Shown here: piece after piece, positions 24,348 through 33,109 of the stretch | Position numbering within the stretch: the first letter of the stretch is position 1 | How the letters are laid out: every line of letters starts with the position of its first letter | Assembly (NCBI GenBank): GCA_028875345.1 | Contig: JAPPEG010000182.1 | Span: forward strand, 1-38,772 | DNA: 38,772 bases | DNA from: Gemmatimonadota bacterium | GTDB lineage: Bacteria; Latescibacterota; UBA2968; UBA8231 | Reading direction: 5' to 3' | Program-made: the position numbers and the translations under genes | The notes under the pieces: model-generated | Told to the model about the DNA's origin: nothing | Databases searched by the model: none | Seen by the model: the letters and a program-made list of their open reading frames with translations, nothing else

Positions 24348-25073
24348 ATGGAAACCATGGAAAAGTCAACGGACCGAGCTGTTATATTCGATCTCTACGA
24401 GACGCTTATTACTGAAAATCACCCAGAATGGCATGTTGAGGTGCCGACGCCGGGCGAGCGGCTCGGTTTAGCTCAGGAGGATTGTGAACGCGAGTGGTCT
24501 GCTCGCTACCAAGCGCGTATGACTGGGAAGTTGCGCCACTACAGTGACGTGTTGAGGGAGATGTGCTGTGCTTGCCAGATTGTGCCGCCGGAAGAAGAGA
24601 TTGCCTTGATGCAGGCGGAGAGATTGGCTGCGAAGGCGCGGCCGTTTGAACGAATGGATCCGCTGGTTGCTGAAATGCTACAGACGTTAAAAGGGACAGG
24701 CTATCGCATTGGACTGATCACAAATTGCGCCTATGATGAAATTGCGGCATGGGACTCTTCCAAGCTTGCAGGTCTGGTTGACGTGCCGATTTTCTCATGT
24801 GTGGAGGGGTTGATTAAACCGGAGCCTGCAATTTACGAACTGGCGTGTGACAGGTTGGGCGTCGATGTCAGTGATGCGGTTTTCGTGGGGGACGGTGGGA
24901 GAGATGAGTTGCGTGGTGCCGATGCAGCGGGATTGAAGGCGATTTGGGCGACGTGGTTCATTGAGACGTGGCCTTGGGATTGGGTGGGAAAGGTAGCCAA
25001 GACATCAGATGCGTTTCTTCGCTGTCGAAGAATTTGTGATTTGCCTGCTCTTGTAGATGACATGTACAGTTGA
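24348..25073 (+). CDS. HAD-superfamily hydrolase (haloacid dehalogenase/phosphatase-like)
   Basis: A 241-residue HAD hydrolase if started at the ATG at 24348; an ATG at 24357 and an upstream one at 24303 are alternatives. Motif I is VIFDLYETLI with nucleophile Asp15; the second aspartate of DxD is Tyr, as in haloacid-dehalogenase-type and many FDLYGTL hydrolases. Motif II is GLITNC, motif III Lys in GLIKPEPAIYELA, motif IV VFVGDGGRDELRGA. It lies between VapBC and HicBA on the opposite strand, sharing a 70-bp divergent region with vapB. Substrate unknown. Confidence 0.87.
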   Translation: METMEKSTDRAVIFDLYETLITENHPEWHVEVPTPGERLGLAQEDCEREWSARYQARMTGKLRHYSDVLREMCCACQIVPPEEEIALMQAERLAAKARPFERMDPLVAEMLQTLKGTGYRIGLITNCAYDEIAAWDSSKLAGLVDVPIFSCVEGLIKPEPAIYELACDRLGVDVSDAVFVGDGGRDELRGADAAGLKAIWATWFIETWPWDWVGKVAKTSDAFLRCRRICDLPALVDDMYS

Positions 25074-25132
25074 TAGGGTGCTGTTGAAGTGTTGCGGGTG
25101 ATCAGTAATCTGGAATTGCCGTCAGGAGCAAC

Positions 25133-25309
25133 TTACGGCGTCAGCATTTTGATAATGCGCTTTGCCAAATGATCATTAATCTCCCTGTGTCGAGGAACAG
25201 GCTGGGAGAGCTTAGTATGCGGATTTTGATACCAGTCGTGCTTGGCTCCGTGCCGAATGAGGATACAACCCATCTTTTCTAAAGTGCGGATTAAGTCTCG
25301 TCGCTTCAT
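25133..25309 (-). CDS. HicA-type toxin
   Basis: A 58-residue protein of the HicA family, small double-stranded-RNA-binding-fold mRNA nucleases. It shows the pattern MKRRDLIRTLEKMGCILIRHGAKHDWYQN, with the catalytic histidine probably in the RHGAKHD stretch, and ends with DHLAKRIIKML. The ATG at 25309 overlaps the HicB stop (ATGA). A longer frame to 25342 would add residues overlapping HicB and is not preferred. Confidence 0.88.
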   Translation of the reverse strand: MKRRDLIRTLEKMGCILIRHGAKHDWYQNPHTKLSQPVPRHREINDHLAKRIIKMLTP

Positions 25310-25497
25310 CCGATTTCCAACACAGCAGCCTCTCGCACACAAGGAATATGACCGCCTGTGAGTTCGTCATAAATATCTCTCAGGTTTTCTCTCAGGTCTT
25401 CTTGGGTTTCGCCTTGGGTCCAATAGTCGGGATAGCGCTCTAGATAGCCAAGCCACATATCGCCATCCTGCCAGTAGATGTACTTTTGATAATCCAT
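25306..25497 (-). CDS. HicB-type antitoxin
   Basis: A 63-residue HicB-like antitoxin with the N-terminal partial RNase H-like domain: YIYWQDGDMWLGYLERYPDYWTQGETQEDLRENLRDIYDEL. It lacks the C-terminal DNA-binding domain of longer HicB proteins, so autoregulation may not follow the standard scheme. It is encoded upstream of HicA, the reverse of the E. coli order, with translational coupling. AGAGAGGT lies upstream of the ATG. Confidence 0.87.
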   Translation of the reverse strand: MDYQKYIYWQDGDMWLGYLERYPDYWTQGETQEDLRENLRDIYDELTGGHIPCVREAAVLEIG

Positions 25498-25539
25498 TGC
25501 GTACCTCTCTCAATATGACCTTAGGATAGAATACACACC

Positions 25540-26616
25540 TCAATACACCCCCACAACCACAGACTCCTGCAACTCCGTCAGCAGCCGCAGGTCTCTGACC
25601 CCATCCCAAGGATACGCCTCAATCGGCTCGGCACGCTCAGCCTCGTCGCGTTCGAGGAAGCGGGGCATGAAAAATTCCTTGGTCAGGGTGGTGAGCATGA
25701 CTTGGCCGGTCTCGCCGTAGCCGACCTTGCGCGAGGGATCTTTGGGATCAACCAGTTCGATGACGGCGCGTGGTTGCGGCGGGTAGTAAGTGATAGCGTA
25801 TTCGTCGGCCGGGTCGAAGGGCTTGGGGCAGGCCAAGCCCATCAGGGTGTTGCCGTAGGTGGGGACAAAGGCGAGGCCGGGCACCAACTCCTCGCGGGCG
25901 AAGCGGTGGAACTGGGCGTTCATTTCCGTGCCGCCGCAGAAGATGCCCTTAATGCCGAGCTTGGGCAGGGAGACTTTTCCGCAGAGGGATTCGAGGAGGC
26001 GGGGCGTGGTGAAGACGCACTGCACGTTGTCGTGGGCCTTGAGGATTTTGAGCGCCTGCTCGATGACGTGGGCTTTGTAGTCTTCCAACTCGCGCATCTT
26101 GCCGGCGCGGATGAGTTCGTTGACCCAGCGCGGGTCGAGATCCACCATAAAGCACAAGCCGCCGCGTAGCTGGGCGAGATACTCGATGGCGAGGCGTAGG
26201 CGGCGCGGCCCCGAAGGCCCCAGCATCAGCCAGTCGGCTCCCTTGGGAAAATCCTCTTCGGACAGGCTCTCGCTGTAGAGCGCGTAGTCGGCGTGGAAGT
26301 CGCGGATGTTGATGCGGTATTTGGGCAAGCCGGTCGAGCCACCGGTCTCAAAGACGTAGATCGGCTCGTCGGCATAGGCTTTGGGTACCCACTGGCGCAC
26401 TGGGCCGCCGCGCAGCCACTCGTCCTCAAAGTGGCCGAGCAGGGCCAAGTCGTCGTAGGAGCGAATTTTCTCGCGCGGGTCGAAGTCGAGTTGTTGCGCG
26501 TAGGAGAGCCAAAACGGGCAGCCGGTCTCGGGGCTGAAGTGCCACTCGACGATGGCGCGGACGTGAGCGTCGAGGTCGGCGCGGGCTGCGGCGATCTTGT
26601 CTGGTGAGACGCTCAT
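25540..26616 (-). CDS. Single-domain adenylate-forming enzyme (EhpF-like)
   Basis: A 358-residue ANL-superfamily protein lacking the C-terminal lid domain of CoA ligases. The phosphate loop is TGGSTGLPK at 91-99; an adenine-pocket-like VPTYGNTLMG is at 251-260 and GETG at 301-304, and the chain ends soon after R341-D. This compact form resembles EhpF, an adenylating enzyme of phenazine (griseoluteic acid) biosynthesis, so a tailoring reaction that adenylates a carboxylate is plausible. The open frame reaches 26877, but the true ATG at 26616 overlaps the TGA of the propeller gene (ATGA). It is the last gene of its operon. Confidence 0.75.
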   Translation of the reverse strand: MSVSPDKIAAARADLDAHVRAIVEWHFSPETGCPFWLSYAQQLDFDPREKIRSYDDLALLGHFEDEWLRGGPVRQWVPKAYADEPIYVFETGGSTGLPKYRINIRDFHADYALYSESLSEEDFPKGADWLMLGPSGPRRLRLAIEYLAQLRGGLCFMVDLDPRWVNELIRAGKMRELEDYKAHVIEQALKILKAHDNVQCVFTTPRLLESLCGKVSLPKLGIKGIFCGGTEMNAQFHRFAREELVPGLAFVPTYGNTLMGLACPKPFDPADEYAITYYPPQPRAVIELVDPKDPSRKVGYGETGQVMLTTLTKEFFMPRFLERDEAERAEPIEAYPWDGVRDLRLLTELQESVVVGVY

Positions 26617-28034
26617 TGGCTTTCTTCCGCGATGGCGAAGAGGGTGTTGCGCGAGGCGATGTACAGGACGCCGTCGTGGGCGACTGGAGTGGTGTACACG
26701 GCGCTGCCCAGATTGGTTTCGTGGAGTAATTCGAGGGTTGTGCTGGCCTTGAGCACATCGACATCGCCGTCCTCGTCGCCGATATAGACCTTGCCGTCGG
26801 CGACAAAGGGCGAGCCCCAGATCGCGGCGAAGGTGTCGTGGGTCCAGTGGTGGGTGCCGGTCTTGGCGTCGAGGCAATAGACGAAGCCGCTCAGGTCGGA
26901 GGCGTAGAGCAGGCCGTCGGCAATGGCGACGGTGGAGATGGTGCGGTTGTAGTTTTTGTCGCCGAAGTGCCAGATTGCGCCTGTCTCGGTGATGTCGCCG
27001 GTGCCGCTGGCGTCAATGGCCCACAGGTGACCCTCACCTTCGCCGTGCTCGGGGTCTTGGCCGACGCCGATATAGACCACGCCGTCGTGGAAGACGGGCG
27101 TGGAGACGAGGTTATTGCGGGTGCCGCGGCCGCCCAATTCCCAGACCGAATCCTTGGGGTTGCAGTCGAATTTCCAGATGAGTTCGCCGGTGTCGGGCGC
27201 GAGGGCATAGACCCAGCCGTCGCCGCCGGGGAAGATCACCTGCTTGCGACCCCCCGCCTCGCCGTAGGCGGGGTTGGCCCATTGGCCGTGTAGAATCTGG
27301 TCGCCGGGTAGATCGCTGTCCCAAAGGAGGTCGCCGGTCTGCAGGTCGAGGGCGATGAAGCTGGGGGCAAAGGGGGCCGGGATGTGGATGTGGCCCTCGT
27401 CCACGCCGTTGCTGGTCAGGGCGAAGAGGCGACCGTCCACACCTATGGGCGAGCTGGTGGCGAGGTTGTGGGGAAAGACGTCCAACTCGGCGATCATGTC
27501 GAATTTCCAGATGAGATCCGCGTTGGTGGGCGCGGTGGCGGTCTCATCGGCGATGGGGCCGTCGTTCTCGCCGTCGCGGAAGCCCTCGGTGTCGAGGCAG
27601 ACGACTTCGGCGCGGTTGGAGACGTAGTAGAGGCGGTCGCCTTCGATATAAGGAGTGGAGCAGACGCCCTGCTGCGGCCAGTCGTTGACGCGGCCGGCCG
27701 GCAACTTGGGATGGGCGATTTGCCAGAGGAAGGTGCCGTCCTCTAAGGAGAAGGCCATCACCACGCCGCGATCGCCTTTGTGGTTGGGGTCGCGCTCGGC
27801 TTGGTTGTTGGTGCCGACGAAAATTTTGTCGCCGGCGATCAGGGGGCCGGCGTAGGTCTGCGAGCCGAGCGTGGCGCTCCACTTGACGTTTGTGCCGGTC
27901 TCGGTGTCCCAAGTGGTGGGCAGGTTTTGCTCGTCCGAGACTTGGTTGCGCCCCAGCGAGCCGCCCCACATGGCGGTTTGGGCATTGGCGGAAGCGGCTA
28001 GGGCGAGGATGAGGCTGCAAATAGTTAGAGTCAT
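26613..28034 (-). CDS. Secreted PQQ-like beta-propeller protein E
   Basis: A 473-residue secreted propeller. The signal peptide (MTLTICSLILALAASANA) precedes QTAMWGGSLGRNQVSDEQNLP, a variant of the N-terminal motif seen in the other propellers. Blades include CLDTEGF, ALDLQTGDLLWDSDL, ALAPDTGELIWKF and CLDAKTGTHHWTHD. I use the ATG at 28034, which overlaps the upstream TAA as TAATG, rather than a TTG two codons earlier. It is coupled at its 3' end to the adenylate-forming enzyme. Whether PQQ is bound is unknown. Confidence 0.87.
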   Translation of the reverse strand: MTLTICSLILALAASANAQTAMWGGSLGRNQVSDEQNLPTTWDTETGTNVKWSATLGSQTYAGPLIAGDKIFVGTNNQAERDPNHKGDRGVVMAFSLEDGTFLWQIAHPKLPAGRVNDWPQQGVCSTPYIEGDRLYYVSNRAEVVCLDTEGFRDGENDGPIADETATAPTNADLIWKFDMIAELDVFPHNLATSSPIGVDGRLFALTSNGVDEGHIHIPAPFAPSFIALDLQTGDLLWDSDLPGDQILHGQWANPAYGEAGGRKQVIFPGGDGWVYALAPDTGELIWKFDCNPKDSVWELGGRGTRNNLVSTPVFHDGVVYIGVGQDPEHGEGEGHLWAIDASGTGDITETGAIWHFGDKNYNRTISTVAIADGLLYASDLSGFVYCLDAKTGTHHWTHDTFAAIWGSPFVADGKVYIGDEDGDVDVLKASTTLELLHETNLGSAVYTTPVAHDGVLYIASRNTLFAIAEESQ

Positions 28035-30175
28035 TACCAAACTTTCAGGTTGTCGTAGTAGATTTCAGCGGGAGAATAGCCGTAGAGGCCGGGGCTGCCG
28101 CTGCGGTTGGGCAGGGGATCGACTGCTTGGATGCTCCACCTAGCTGGCTCTGGCTCGTCGCGGGGCCAGACTTTGCCGCGGATGTGGGCCGTATCGCCCT
28201 CGATTTCCACCTGCATCTTCATGGTGTACCAAACGCCAGTTTCCCAGGCGAAGGGCACGGTTTTGGCCATCCGCAGTTCGGCGGCCCAAGTGCGGATCTG
28301 CAACTGTTGATGATAGCCCATCAGGTCGAGGGTGTAGCGATGGGAAATTAGGCCCATGTCGGGGACGGCGCGGCGCTTTTTGGTGCCGAGCAGGTCGGCT
28401 TGGATGGTGTAGCCGGTCATGGCGGGCGCGCCGATGTAGGTGTTGGCGCGATGCAGGCCGCGGGCTGCGGGCGGCTTGACCAGTACCTTGTTGCCTTCCA
28501 TTTCGCGCACCTTGAACTTGGTGCCTGTACCGATCCAAGCTGGTGAGGAGTCAACGGCCAATCCCTCGAAGTCTTCGCTGTAAGTCGGCGGGGGCAGCAC
28601 GGCAATGCGTGCCTCGGCGGTTAGTTCGCCAGCGCTAGCGACGATTTTGCCGCCGCTGGGTGCGTCTGCGAGGACGAGCGTATTGCCGTCGAGTTGGCCG
28701 ATCGGACCGGAGAGTGACCATTCGGCTGCGACCGGGCCGATGAGGCGGCCTTGCGCGTCGAAGGCTCGGGCGCGGAACGGCACGCTGGCTCCAGGCTGAG
28801 CTACTACTTCGGCGGGGATGATTTGCAGGTGCGCCGGTGTTGCGTCTGGGGCAGCTTGCTCTCGTGGGTAGTTGGCGGTGGTTGCTGAGACCTTGAACTG
28901 CGCCTCTGGGTCGCCGAGGCAGTAAACACCCGCTTCGGTGGAAAGGTAGATGCGGCCGTAGGCCACGGCTGGCGAGCCGAATAGTTCGGCTGGGCGTCCG
29001 TCGGGCATGGCAATCTCGGCGAGGTCGAGCGTCTCGGCGGCGTCGGAACCGGGGGCGACGATGGCGAAGCGGCCGTTGACCTCTGGCGCGTAGAGTCGGC
29101 CGTCGGCCAGCACGGGCGATCCCTTGCCGACAGTGCCGATGTTGTGGATCCAGTGGACTTGGCCCGTCTCGGCGTCGAGCGCGTGGATGTTGGCCGAGTT
29201 GTCGGTGATGTACAAGCGGCCGTCGTGGACGACCGGACTGGTGTAGCCGGCGAAGACGCCGTCGTAGCGCCAGACCTCGTTGCCAGTGGCGTCGATGCAC
29301 ACGACGCGGCCGAGGGCCGTGTTGTCGAGGTTTTCCTCGCTGTGGGCTGCGTACACCTTGTCGCCAGCGACGACGACCGAAGAGTTGATGCCGCGACGGC
29401 TGAGCTTGAAGCCCCACACGGTCTCGCCGGTGCGGATTTTCATGGCGTAGATGGAGCCGTCGGCGTTGCCGCCGATGAGCAAGCGGACGCCGTTGATGGT
29501 GGCGACGACGGGCACGGAGTACGTGGTGTCGAGCGGCCGACCTCCCGGCGTGGCGATCCAGACGACTTCGCCGCTGCGCTTGTCAAAGGCGAAGTAGCGG
29601 TGGCGGCCCGGAGTGTGGCTGCCCCAATTGGAGCTGAGATAGCTGATGATGACGAGGTCTTCATCGACGACAGGCGTGTGGACGCGCCCACCGTAGCCGG
29701 AGATGCGCCCGAATTCCTCGGTCAGCGAGCGCGACCATACTACCTTGCCGTCGCGGTCAAGGCAAAGGAACAGCCCACTGACCGTGTGGGCATAGATGTA
29801 GCCGGTCTCTGGGTCTCCAGCGAGGCTGGCCCAGCCGACGCGGTTGAAGGGGATGGTGGTGTGGAAGATGTTGTAGGCGTGTTCCCAGAGCAGGGTGCCG
29901 TCTTGGGCGTCAAAGGCGGCGACAACGCCCTCATGTTCGATGCCTTCACCGCGGCGACCGATGACAAAGACTCGTCCGTCGAGGACGATGGGAGTCGAGC
30001 GGCCAGTAAATTCGGCGTGCCAGATGGGCGACCAGGATGCGACGAGGCCGGTTTCCTCGGAGACGCCGTTTTGCGCAGGGCCACGCCAGGAGGGCCAGTC
30101 GGCTGAGTAGGCGCTGGAAGCGGCGAGCAGGAGGCCGAACAAGGCACAGGGAAGTTGCAGGCGGAGGTTGGACAC
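28034..30175 (-). CDS. Secreted PQQ-like beta-propeller with Ig-like and concanavalin-like C-terminal domains
   Basis: A 713-residue secreted multidomain protein. The signal peptide (LPCALFGLLLAASSAYSA) is followed by DWPSWRGPAQNGVSEETGLV, an eight-blade-type PQQ-like propeller to about residue 420, an Ig-like segment (GASVPFRARAFDAQGRLIGP...) and a C-terminal jelly-roll resembling LamG/concanavalin domains (YSEDFEGLAV to IYYDNLKVW), probably carbohydrate- or polymer-binding. The start is GTG at 30175, preceded by AAGGAC; the frame extends to 30238, but the GTG gives a proper signal peptide. It leads the three-gene minus-strand operon, divergent from the DUF362 gene. Confidence 0.87.
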   Translation of the reverse strand: MSNLRLQLPCALFGLLLAASSAYSADWPSWRGPAQNGVSEETGLVASWSPIWHAEFTGRSTPIVLDGRVFVIGRRGEGIEHEGVVAAFDAQDGTLLWEHAYNIFHTTIPFNRVGWASLAGDPETGYIYAHTVSGLFLCLDRDGKVVWSRSLTEEFGRISGYGGRVHTPVVDEDLVIISYLSSNWGSHTPGRHRYFAFDKRSGEVVWIATPGGRPLDTTYSVPVVATINGVRLLIGGNADGSIYAMKIRTGETVWGFKLSRRGINSSVVVAGDKVYAAHSEENLDNTALGRVVCIDATGNEVWRYDGVFAGYTSPVVHDGRLYITDNSANIHALDAETGQVHWIHNIGTVGKGSPVLADGRLYAPEVNGRFAIVAPGSDAAETLDLAEIAMPDGRPAELFGSPAVAYGRIYLSTEAGVYCLGDPEAQFKVSATTANYPREQAAPDATPAHLQIIPAEVVAQPGASVPFRARAFDAQGRLIGPVAAEWSLSGPIGQLDGNTLVLADAPSGGKIVASAGELTAEARIAVLPPPTYSEDFEGLAVDSSPAWIGTGTKFKVREMEGNKVLVKPPAARGLHRANTYIGAPAMTGYTIQADLLGTKKRRAVPDMGLISHRYTLDLMGYHQQLQIRTWAAELRMAKTVPFAWETGVWYTMKMQVEIEGDTAHIRGKVWPRDEPEPARWSIQAVDPLPNRSGSPGLYGYSPAEIYYDNLKVW

Positions 30176-30300
30176 GGTTAGTCCTTGGTAGGGAGGGAGC
30201 GGGGGTTGAACATTTAAGTACATAAAGAGTGTCGCCAATTCTTGTCAATCGGCGGCTTGATGTGCAATTTGTCCAAGTCCATTCACAATCGGGAGGAGCT
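30176..30300. promoter_or_regulatory. Divergent intergenic region, propeller operon / DUF362 operon
   Basis: This 125-bp gap separates two divergent operons and must hold both promoters. A GGAGGAGCT ribosome binding site precedes the DUF362 ATG at 30301. TTGTCA near 30242 is a weak -35 candidate on the plus strand. I see no convincing operator. Confidence 0.4.
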
Positions 30301-31512
30301 ATGAGCAATCAGAAAGATTACACCGTCCGTGCGACCCACTGTAGCCACCAAGCGTCGCTCGATGAGATCTACGACAGGCTGGTGGCAATCACTGCGCCGT
30401 TGAGCCGGTCGTGGGCCAAGATCGAGAAGGCGCGGCGGATCGGTATCAAGATCAATATGCAGATGCGCACCAATAATATCCGCCGGATCGGCGGGCGGCG
30501 GCAGGAATTGGTAGATGACGACGTGATGCGGGCGGTGCTACGGCTGTTGCGGGAGCGCAGCGACGCGGAGATTTTCGCGTTCGACACCAGCGCTGCGCCG
30601 CCGGGCGAGCGTCCGGGTGATGATTTCAATGCTAGGCCGATCTTGGAGGAATTCGGCGTCGAATACGTCGAGGCTGGCGATCCGCCCTTTGCGCGCTACA
30701 AGGTGCCCGGCGGTGGGATCATGTTCTCCGAGTACCAGCTTTCCGCGGCCTTGGGCGAGGCCGACGCCTTTGTCTCACTGGCCAAGATGAAAAATCACGG
30801 TTTTATGGGCATTACTCTGTGCCTGAAAAATCTCTTCGGTCTGCCGCCGGTCCCGCCGCACGGCCGCTTGCGCACGTACTTCCACCACGTCATCCGCCTC
30901 TCGTATGTCCTGCCCGACTTAGGACTGATTGCCCAGCCCTGTCTCAACATCATCGACGGGCTGACTGGTCAGGCGCGCATGGAGTGGGGCGGCGAGGGCC
31001 GGATTGGCGACTGCTTGGTCGCCGGTGACCACGTCATCGCCACTGACGCCTGCGGCTCGTACCTGATGGGCACTGATCCCCGGCTCGATTGGCCGACGCC
31101 GCCCTTCCGCCGCGATCGTAGCCCGGTGGCAGTGGCCGCCGAGCACGGCTTTGGGACGGTGGACTTGGACGAGATCGACTTTGCCATGGAGGGGCTGACG
31201 CCGCCGGTAGCTGAGTTCGACTCGGCGGAAGCTGATCCGCCGGAGCAGATCGCGCGGTTGCGGCAGACCGCCAGCGAGCAAGCGCTTTTTTATCGCGACC
31301 ACAGCGAGCGGATTTGGGACGCCCACGCTGGCAAGTACGTCTTTTTGCAGGACGGCGAGGTGATTTGGAGTGGACTCAAGCCGGAGGAAGCCGGGGCCGT
31401 GCAGCACGTCGCCGCGGGTAAGAAGGATCAGGCGGTTTGGCTCAAGCTAGCCGATCCAGCAGAGCGCGAGGGCGAGCGGATGGCGGTGTACGAGAAGATC
31501 TTGGCGGCTTAG
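30301..31512 (+). CDS. DUF362 domain protein with DUF5678-like C-terminus
   Basis: A 403-residue protein. The core has the DUF362 pattern: IGIKINMQMRT, a VSLAKMKNHGFMGITLCLKNLFG segment with conserved Lys and Asn, and NIIDGLTGQARMEWGG...VAGDHVIATDACGSYLMG. No ferredoxin cysteines are fused, unlike many DUF362 proteins. The tail ERIWDAHAGKYVFLQDGEVIWSG looks like DUF5678, a small beta domain. DUF362 proteins are of unknown function. The ATG is preceded by GGAGGAGCT. It heads the plus-strand cluster. Confidence 0.87.
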   Translation: MSNQKDYTVRATHCSHQASLDEIYDRLVAITAPLSRSWAKIEKARRIGIKINMQMRTNNIRRIGGRRQELVDDDVMRAVLRLLRERSDAEIFAFDTSAAPPGERPGDDFNARPILEEFGVEYVEAGDPPFARYKVPGGGIMFSEYQLSAALGEADAFVSLAKMKNHGFMGITLCLKNLFGLPPVPPHGRLRTYFHHVIRLSYVLPDLGLIAQPCLNIIDGLTGQARMEWGGEGRIGDCLVAGDHVIATDACGSYLMGTDPRLDWPTPPFRRDRSPVAVAAEHGFGTVDLDEIDFAMEGLTPPVAEFDSAEADPPEQIARLRQTASEQALFYRDHSERIWDAHAGKYVFLQDGEVIWSGLKPEEAGAVQHVAAGKKDQAVWLKLADPAEREGERMAVYEKILAA

Positions 31513-31571
31513 AAGGGACGGGTCGTCCTTCATTCGCCGCTTAATGATCACCCGAATAGGAGCCACTATCC

Positions 31572-32327
31572 ATGACCGAAGTAGAGCGATATTTGTTTGA
31601 TCTCCAGGGTTATATGATCGTCGAGGACGTGTTGGATGCACAAGCCGTCGCCGAGTTGAATCGGCTGATTGACGCTCAAGAGATGGGCGCGGATGTCGAG
31701 CAGGCGCAAGGGCGACTGCACACCGGCGGGTTTTTGACGTGGGGCCAGCCCTTTGTCGATTTGCTGGACCACGAGCGCATTATGCCGCTGCTCAAGGTGA
31801 TTTTGGGCGACGGCTTCCGGCTCGATCACTACTATGCGATCTATTTGGAGTCGGGTGCCGAGCGGCTCGGGTTGCACGGGGGCAACACACCCTACGATCC
31901 GCCGGAGTACTACCACTTCCGCAATGGACAGATGTACAATGGGCTGACGGTCATCTCTTGGAACTTGGCCGACACTGGGCCGGTGCATGGCGGTTTTTGC
32001 TGCATTCCAGGCAGCCACAAGGTCAATTATCCCTGTCCGCAGGAAATCCGCGAGGCCCATGTCGAGGCTGGGTGCGTAGTGGTGCCGGAGGCAAAGGCCG
32101 GGTCGGTGGTGATTTTTACCGAGGCCCTCACGCACGGTACGGCACCGTGGCAGGCCGCGCATCAGCGACGCTCGCTCCTGTTCAAATACAGTCCAGGACA
32201 GCAGTCGTGGTCCAAACACCACATTGCGCCGCCGGAGGGCGTGGCCTTGACCGAGCGGCAGGCGCTGCTTTTTGAGCCGCCGTATTTCCATGCGCGAGCC
32301 TCGCTTTTCGAAGAGGTGCAAGCATAA
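31572..32327 (+). CDS. Phytanoyl-CoA dioxygenase-like protein with HxG in place of HxD
   Basis: A 251-residue double-stranded beta-helix protein of the PhyH family, Fe(II)/2-oxoglutarate oxygenases. Matches include RLDHYYAIYLESG, NGLTVISWNLADTGPVHGGFCCIPGSHK (123-150), a distal His188 (TEALTHGTAPW) and Arg199/Arg200 for 2-oxoglutarate. Where the HxD motif is expected, the sequence is LHGG, giving His102-x-Gly104 with no carboxylate. HxG/HxA is the arrangement of SyrB2-type halogenases, but it may also be a family variant using another ligand. AGGAG lies upstream of the ATG. Confidence 0.85.
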   Translation: MTEVERYLFDLQGYMIVEDVLDAQAVAELNRLIDAQEMGADVEQAQGRLHTGGFLTWGQPFVDLLDHERIMPLLKVILGDGFRLDHYYAIYLESGAERLGLHGGNTPYDPPEYYHFRNGQMYNGLTVISWNLADTGPVHGGFCCIPGSHKVNYPCPQEIREAHVEAGCVVVPEAKAGSVVIFTEALTHGTAPWQAAHQRRSLLFKYSPGQQSWSKHHIAPPEGVALTERQALLFEPPYFHARASLFEEVQA

Positions 32328-32346
32328 AGCGACTGGAGACTTGAGT

Positions 32347-33096
32347 ATGGAAGCGCTGTTTCGCCCCTTTGTGTTTGGAGCCGATGAACGGGCAAGCCTC
32401 GACAGCGCCGGGCACTTTGCGTCGCCGGGCGTCCTGACTGACGCGGCTTGCGGTCAGTTGACTGCGGCGCTGGCGCGCATTCAGGCGCTGCCATGGGATG
32501 ACGAGGAATATCGTCCCTCGCGCTTTGCCGCTGAATTTGACGCCTATTTGGAGAGCTTGATTGGGCATCCGCAACTGCTGGACTTGGTGCGTCGCGTGCT
32601 GGGGCCAGAGATCCGCTACGATCACTGCGTGGCGCTGAATCGCGAAGGGGGCAATCCGGGGAGCAATTGGCACAGCCACGAGTACGCCGACGACGATCCG
32701 GCGCTGGGTTTTGTGCGGGTGTTTTTTTACGTCAATGGCTTTGCAGCCGACGACGGTGGGTTGAAGGTGGTGCCGGGGAGCCATTTGTATCGAGATCCAG
32801 GTATTAACGCAGAATCAGATGCCGAGTTGGCGCAGGGGTGGATGGCGGGGAAGGCGCATCCGGTTAGCGGTCAACCGCTCGCAATCGAGGAGTTGTCGGT
32901 GCCAAAGGGAACGGTGGTGTTGATGTGGACGCATGCGGCGCATGGGGTCACTCCGCGCAAGGAAGAAAGCGACACGCGGTGGTGCGTGGTGTATGCGTAT
33001 CGCAATCCGGGGCGGGAGTCGCGAGCGCGATGGCTTAGTCCGAGTTTTGAAAAGAAGCAGATCAAAGGCGCAGAAGAATTGATGAGTTTGTACTAG
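32347..33096 (+). CDS. Phytanoyl-CoA dioxygenase-like protein with HSHE motif
   Basis: A 249-residue PhyH-family protein. It has NWHSHEYADDDPALGF (107-122) at the first metal site, GGLKVVPGSHLYRDPG (137-152), and MWTHAAHGVTPR (193-204) with the distal His and 2-oxoglutarate Arg. The first site lacks the normal HxD; His109, His111 and Glu112 are the available ligands. The start at 32347 follows GGAG; the frame runs back to 32272 but that overlaps the previous gene. It is 13 nt upstream of the enolase-superfamily gene, so likely one operon. Confidence 0.85.
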   Translation: MEALFRPFVFGADERASLDSAGHFASPGVLTDAACGQLTAALARIQALPWDDEEYRPSRFAAEFDAYLESLIGHPQLLDLVRRVLGPEIRYDHCVALNREGGNPGSNWHSHEYADDDPALGFVRVFFYVNGFAADDGGLKVVPGSHLYRDPGINAESDAELAQGWMAGKAHPVSGQPLAIEELSVPKGTVVLMWTHAAHGVTPRKEESDTRWCVVYAYRNPGRESRARWLSPSFEKKQIKGAEELMSLY

Positions 33097-33109
33097 AAAG
33101 GAAAGCAAA

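Noticed and set aside
26617-26877. N-terminal extension of the EhpF-like enzyme
   Set aside because: Arg-rich out-of-frame reading of the propeller gene; the ATG at 26616 is coupled to that gene's stop.
31566-32321. 251-codon minus-strand frame opposite the first PhyH-like gene
   Set aside because: It matches the length of the real gene only because both share stop-free codon phases; the plus strand carries PhyH motifs.
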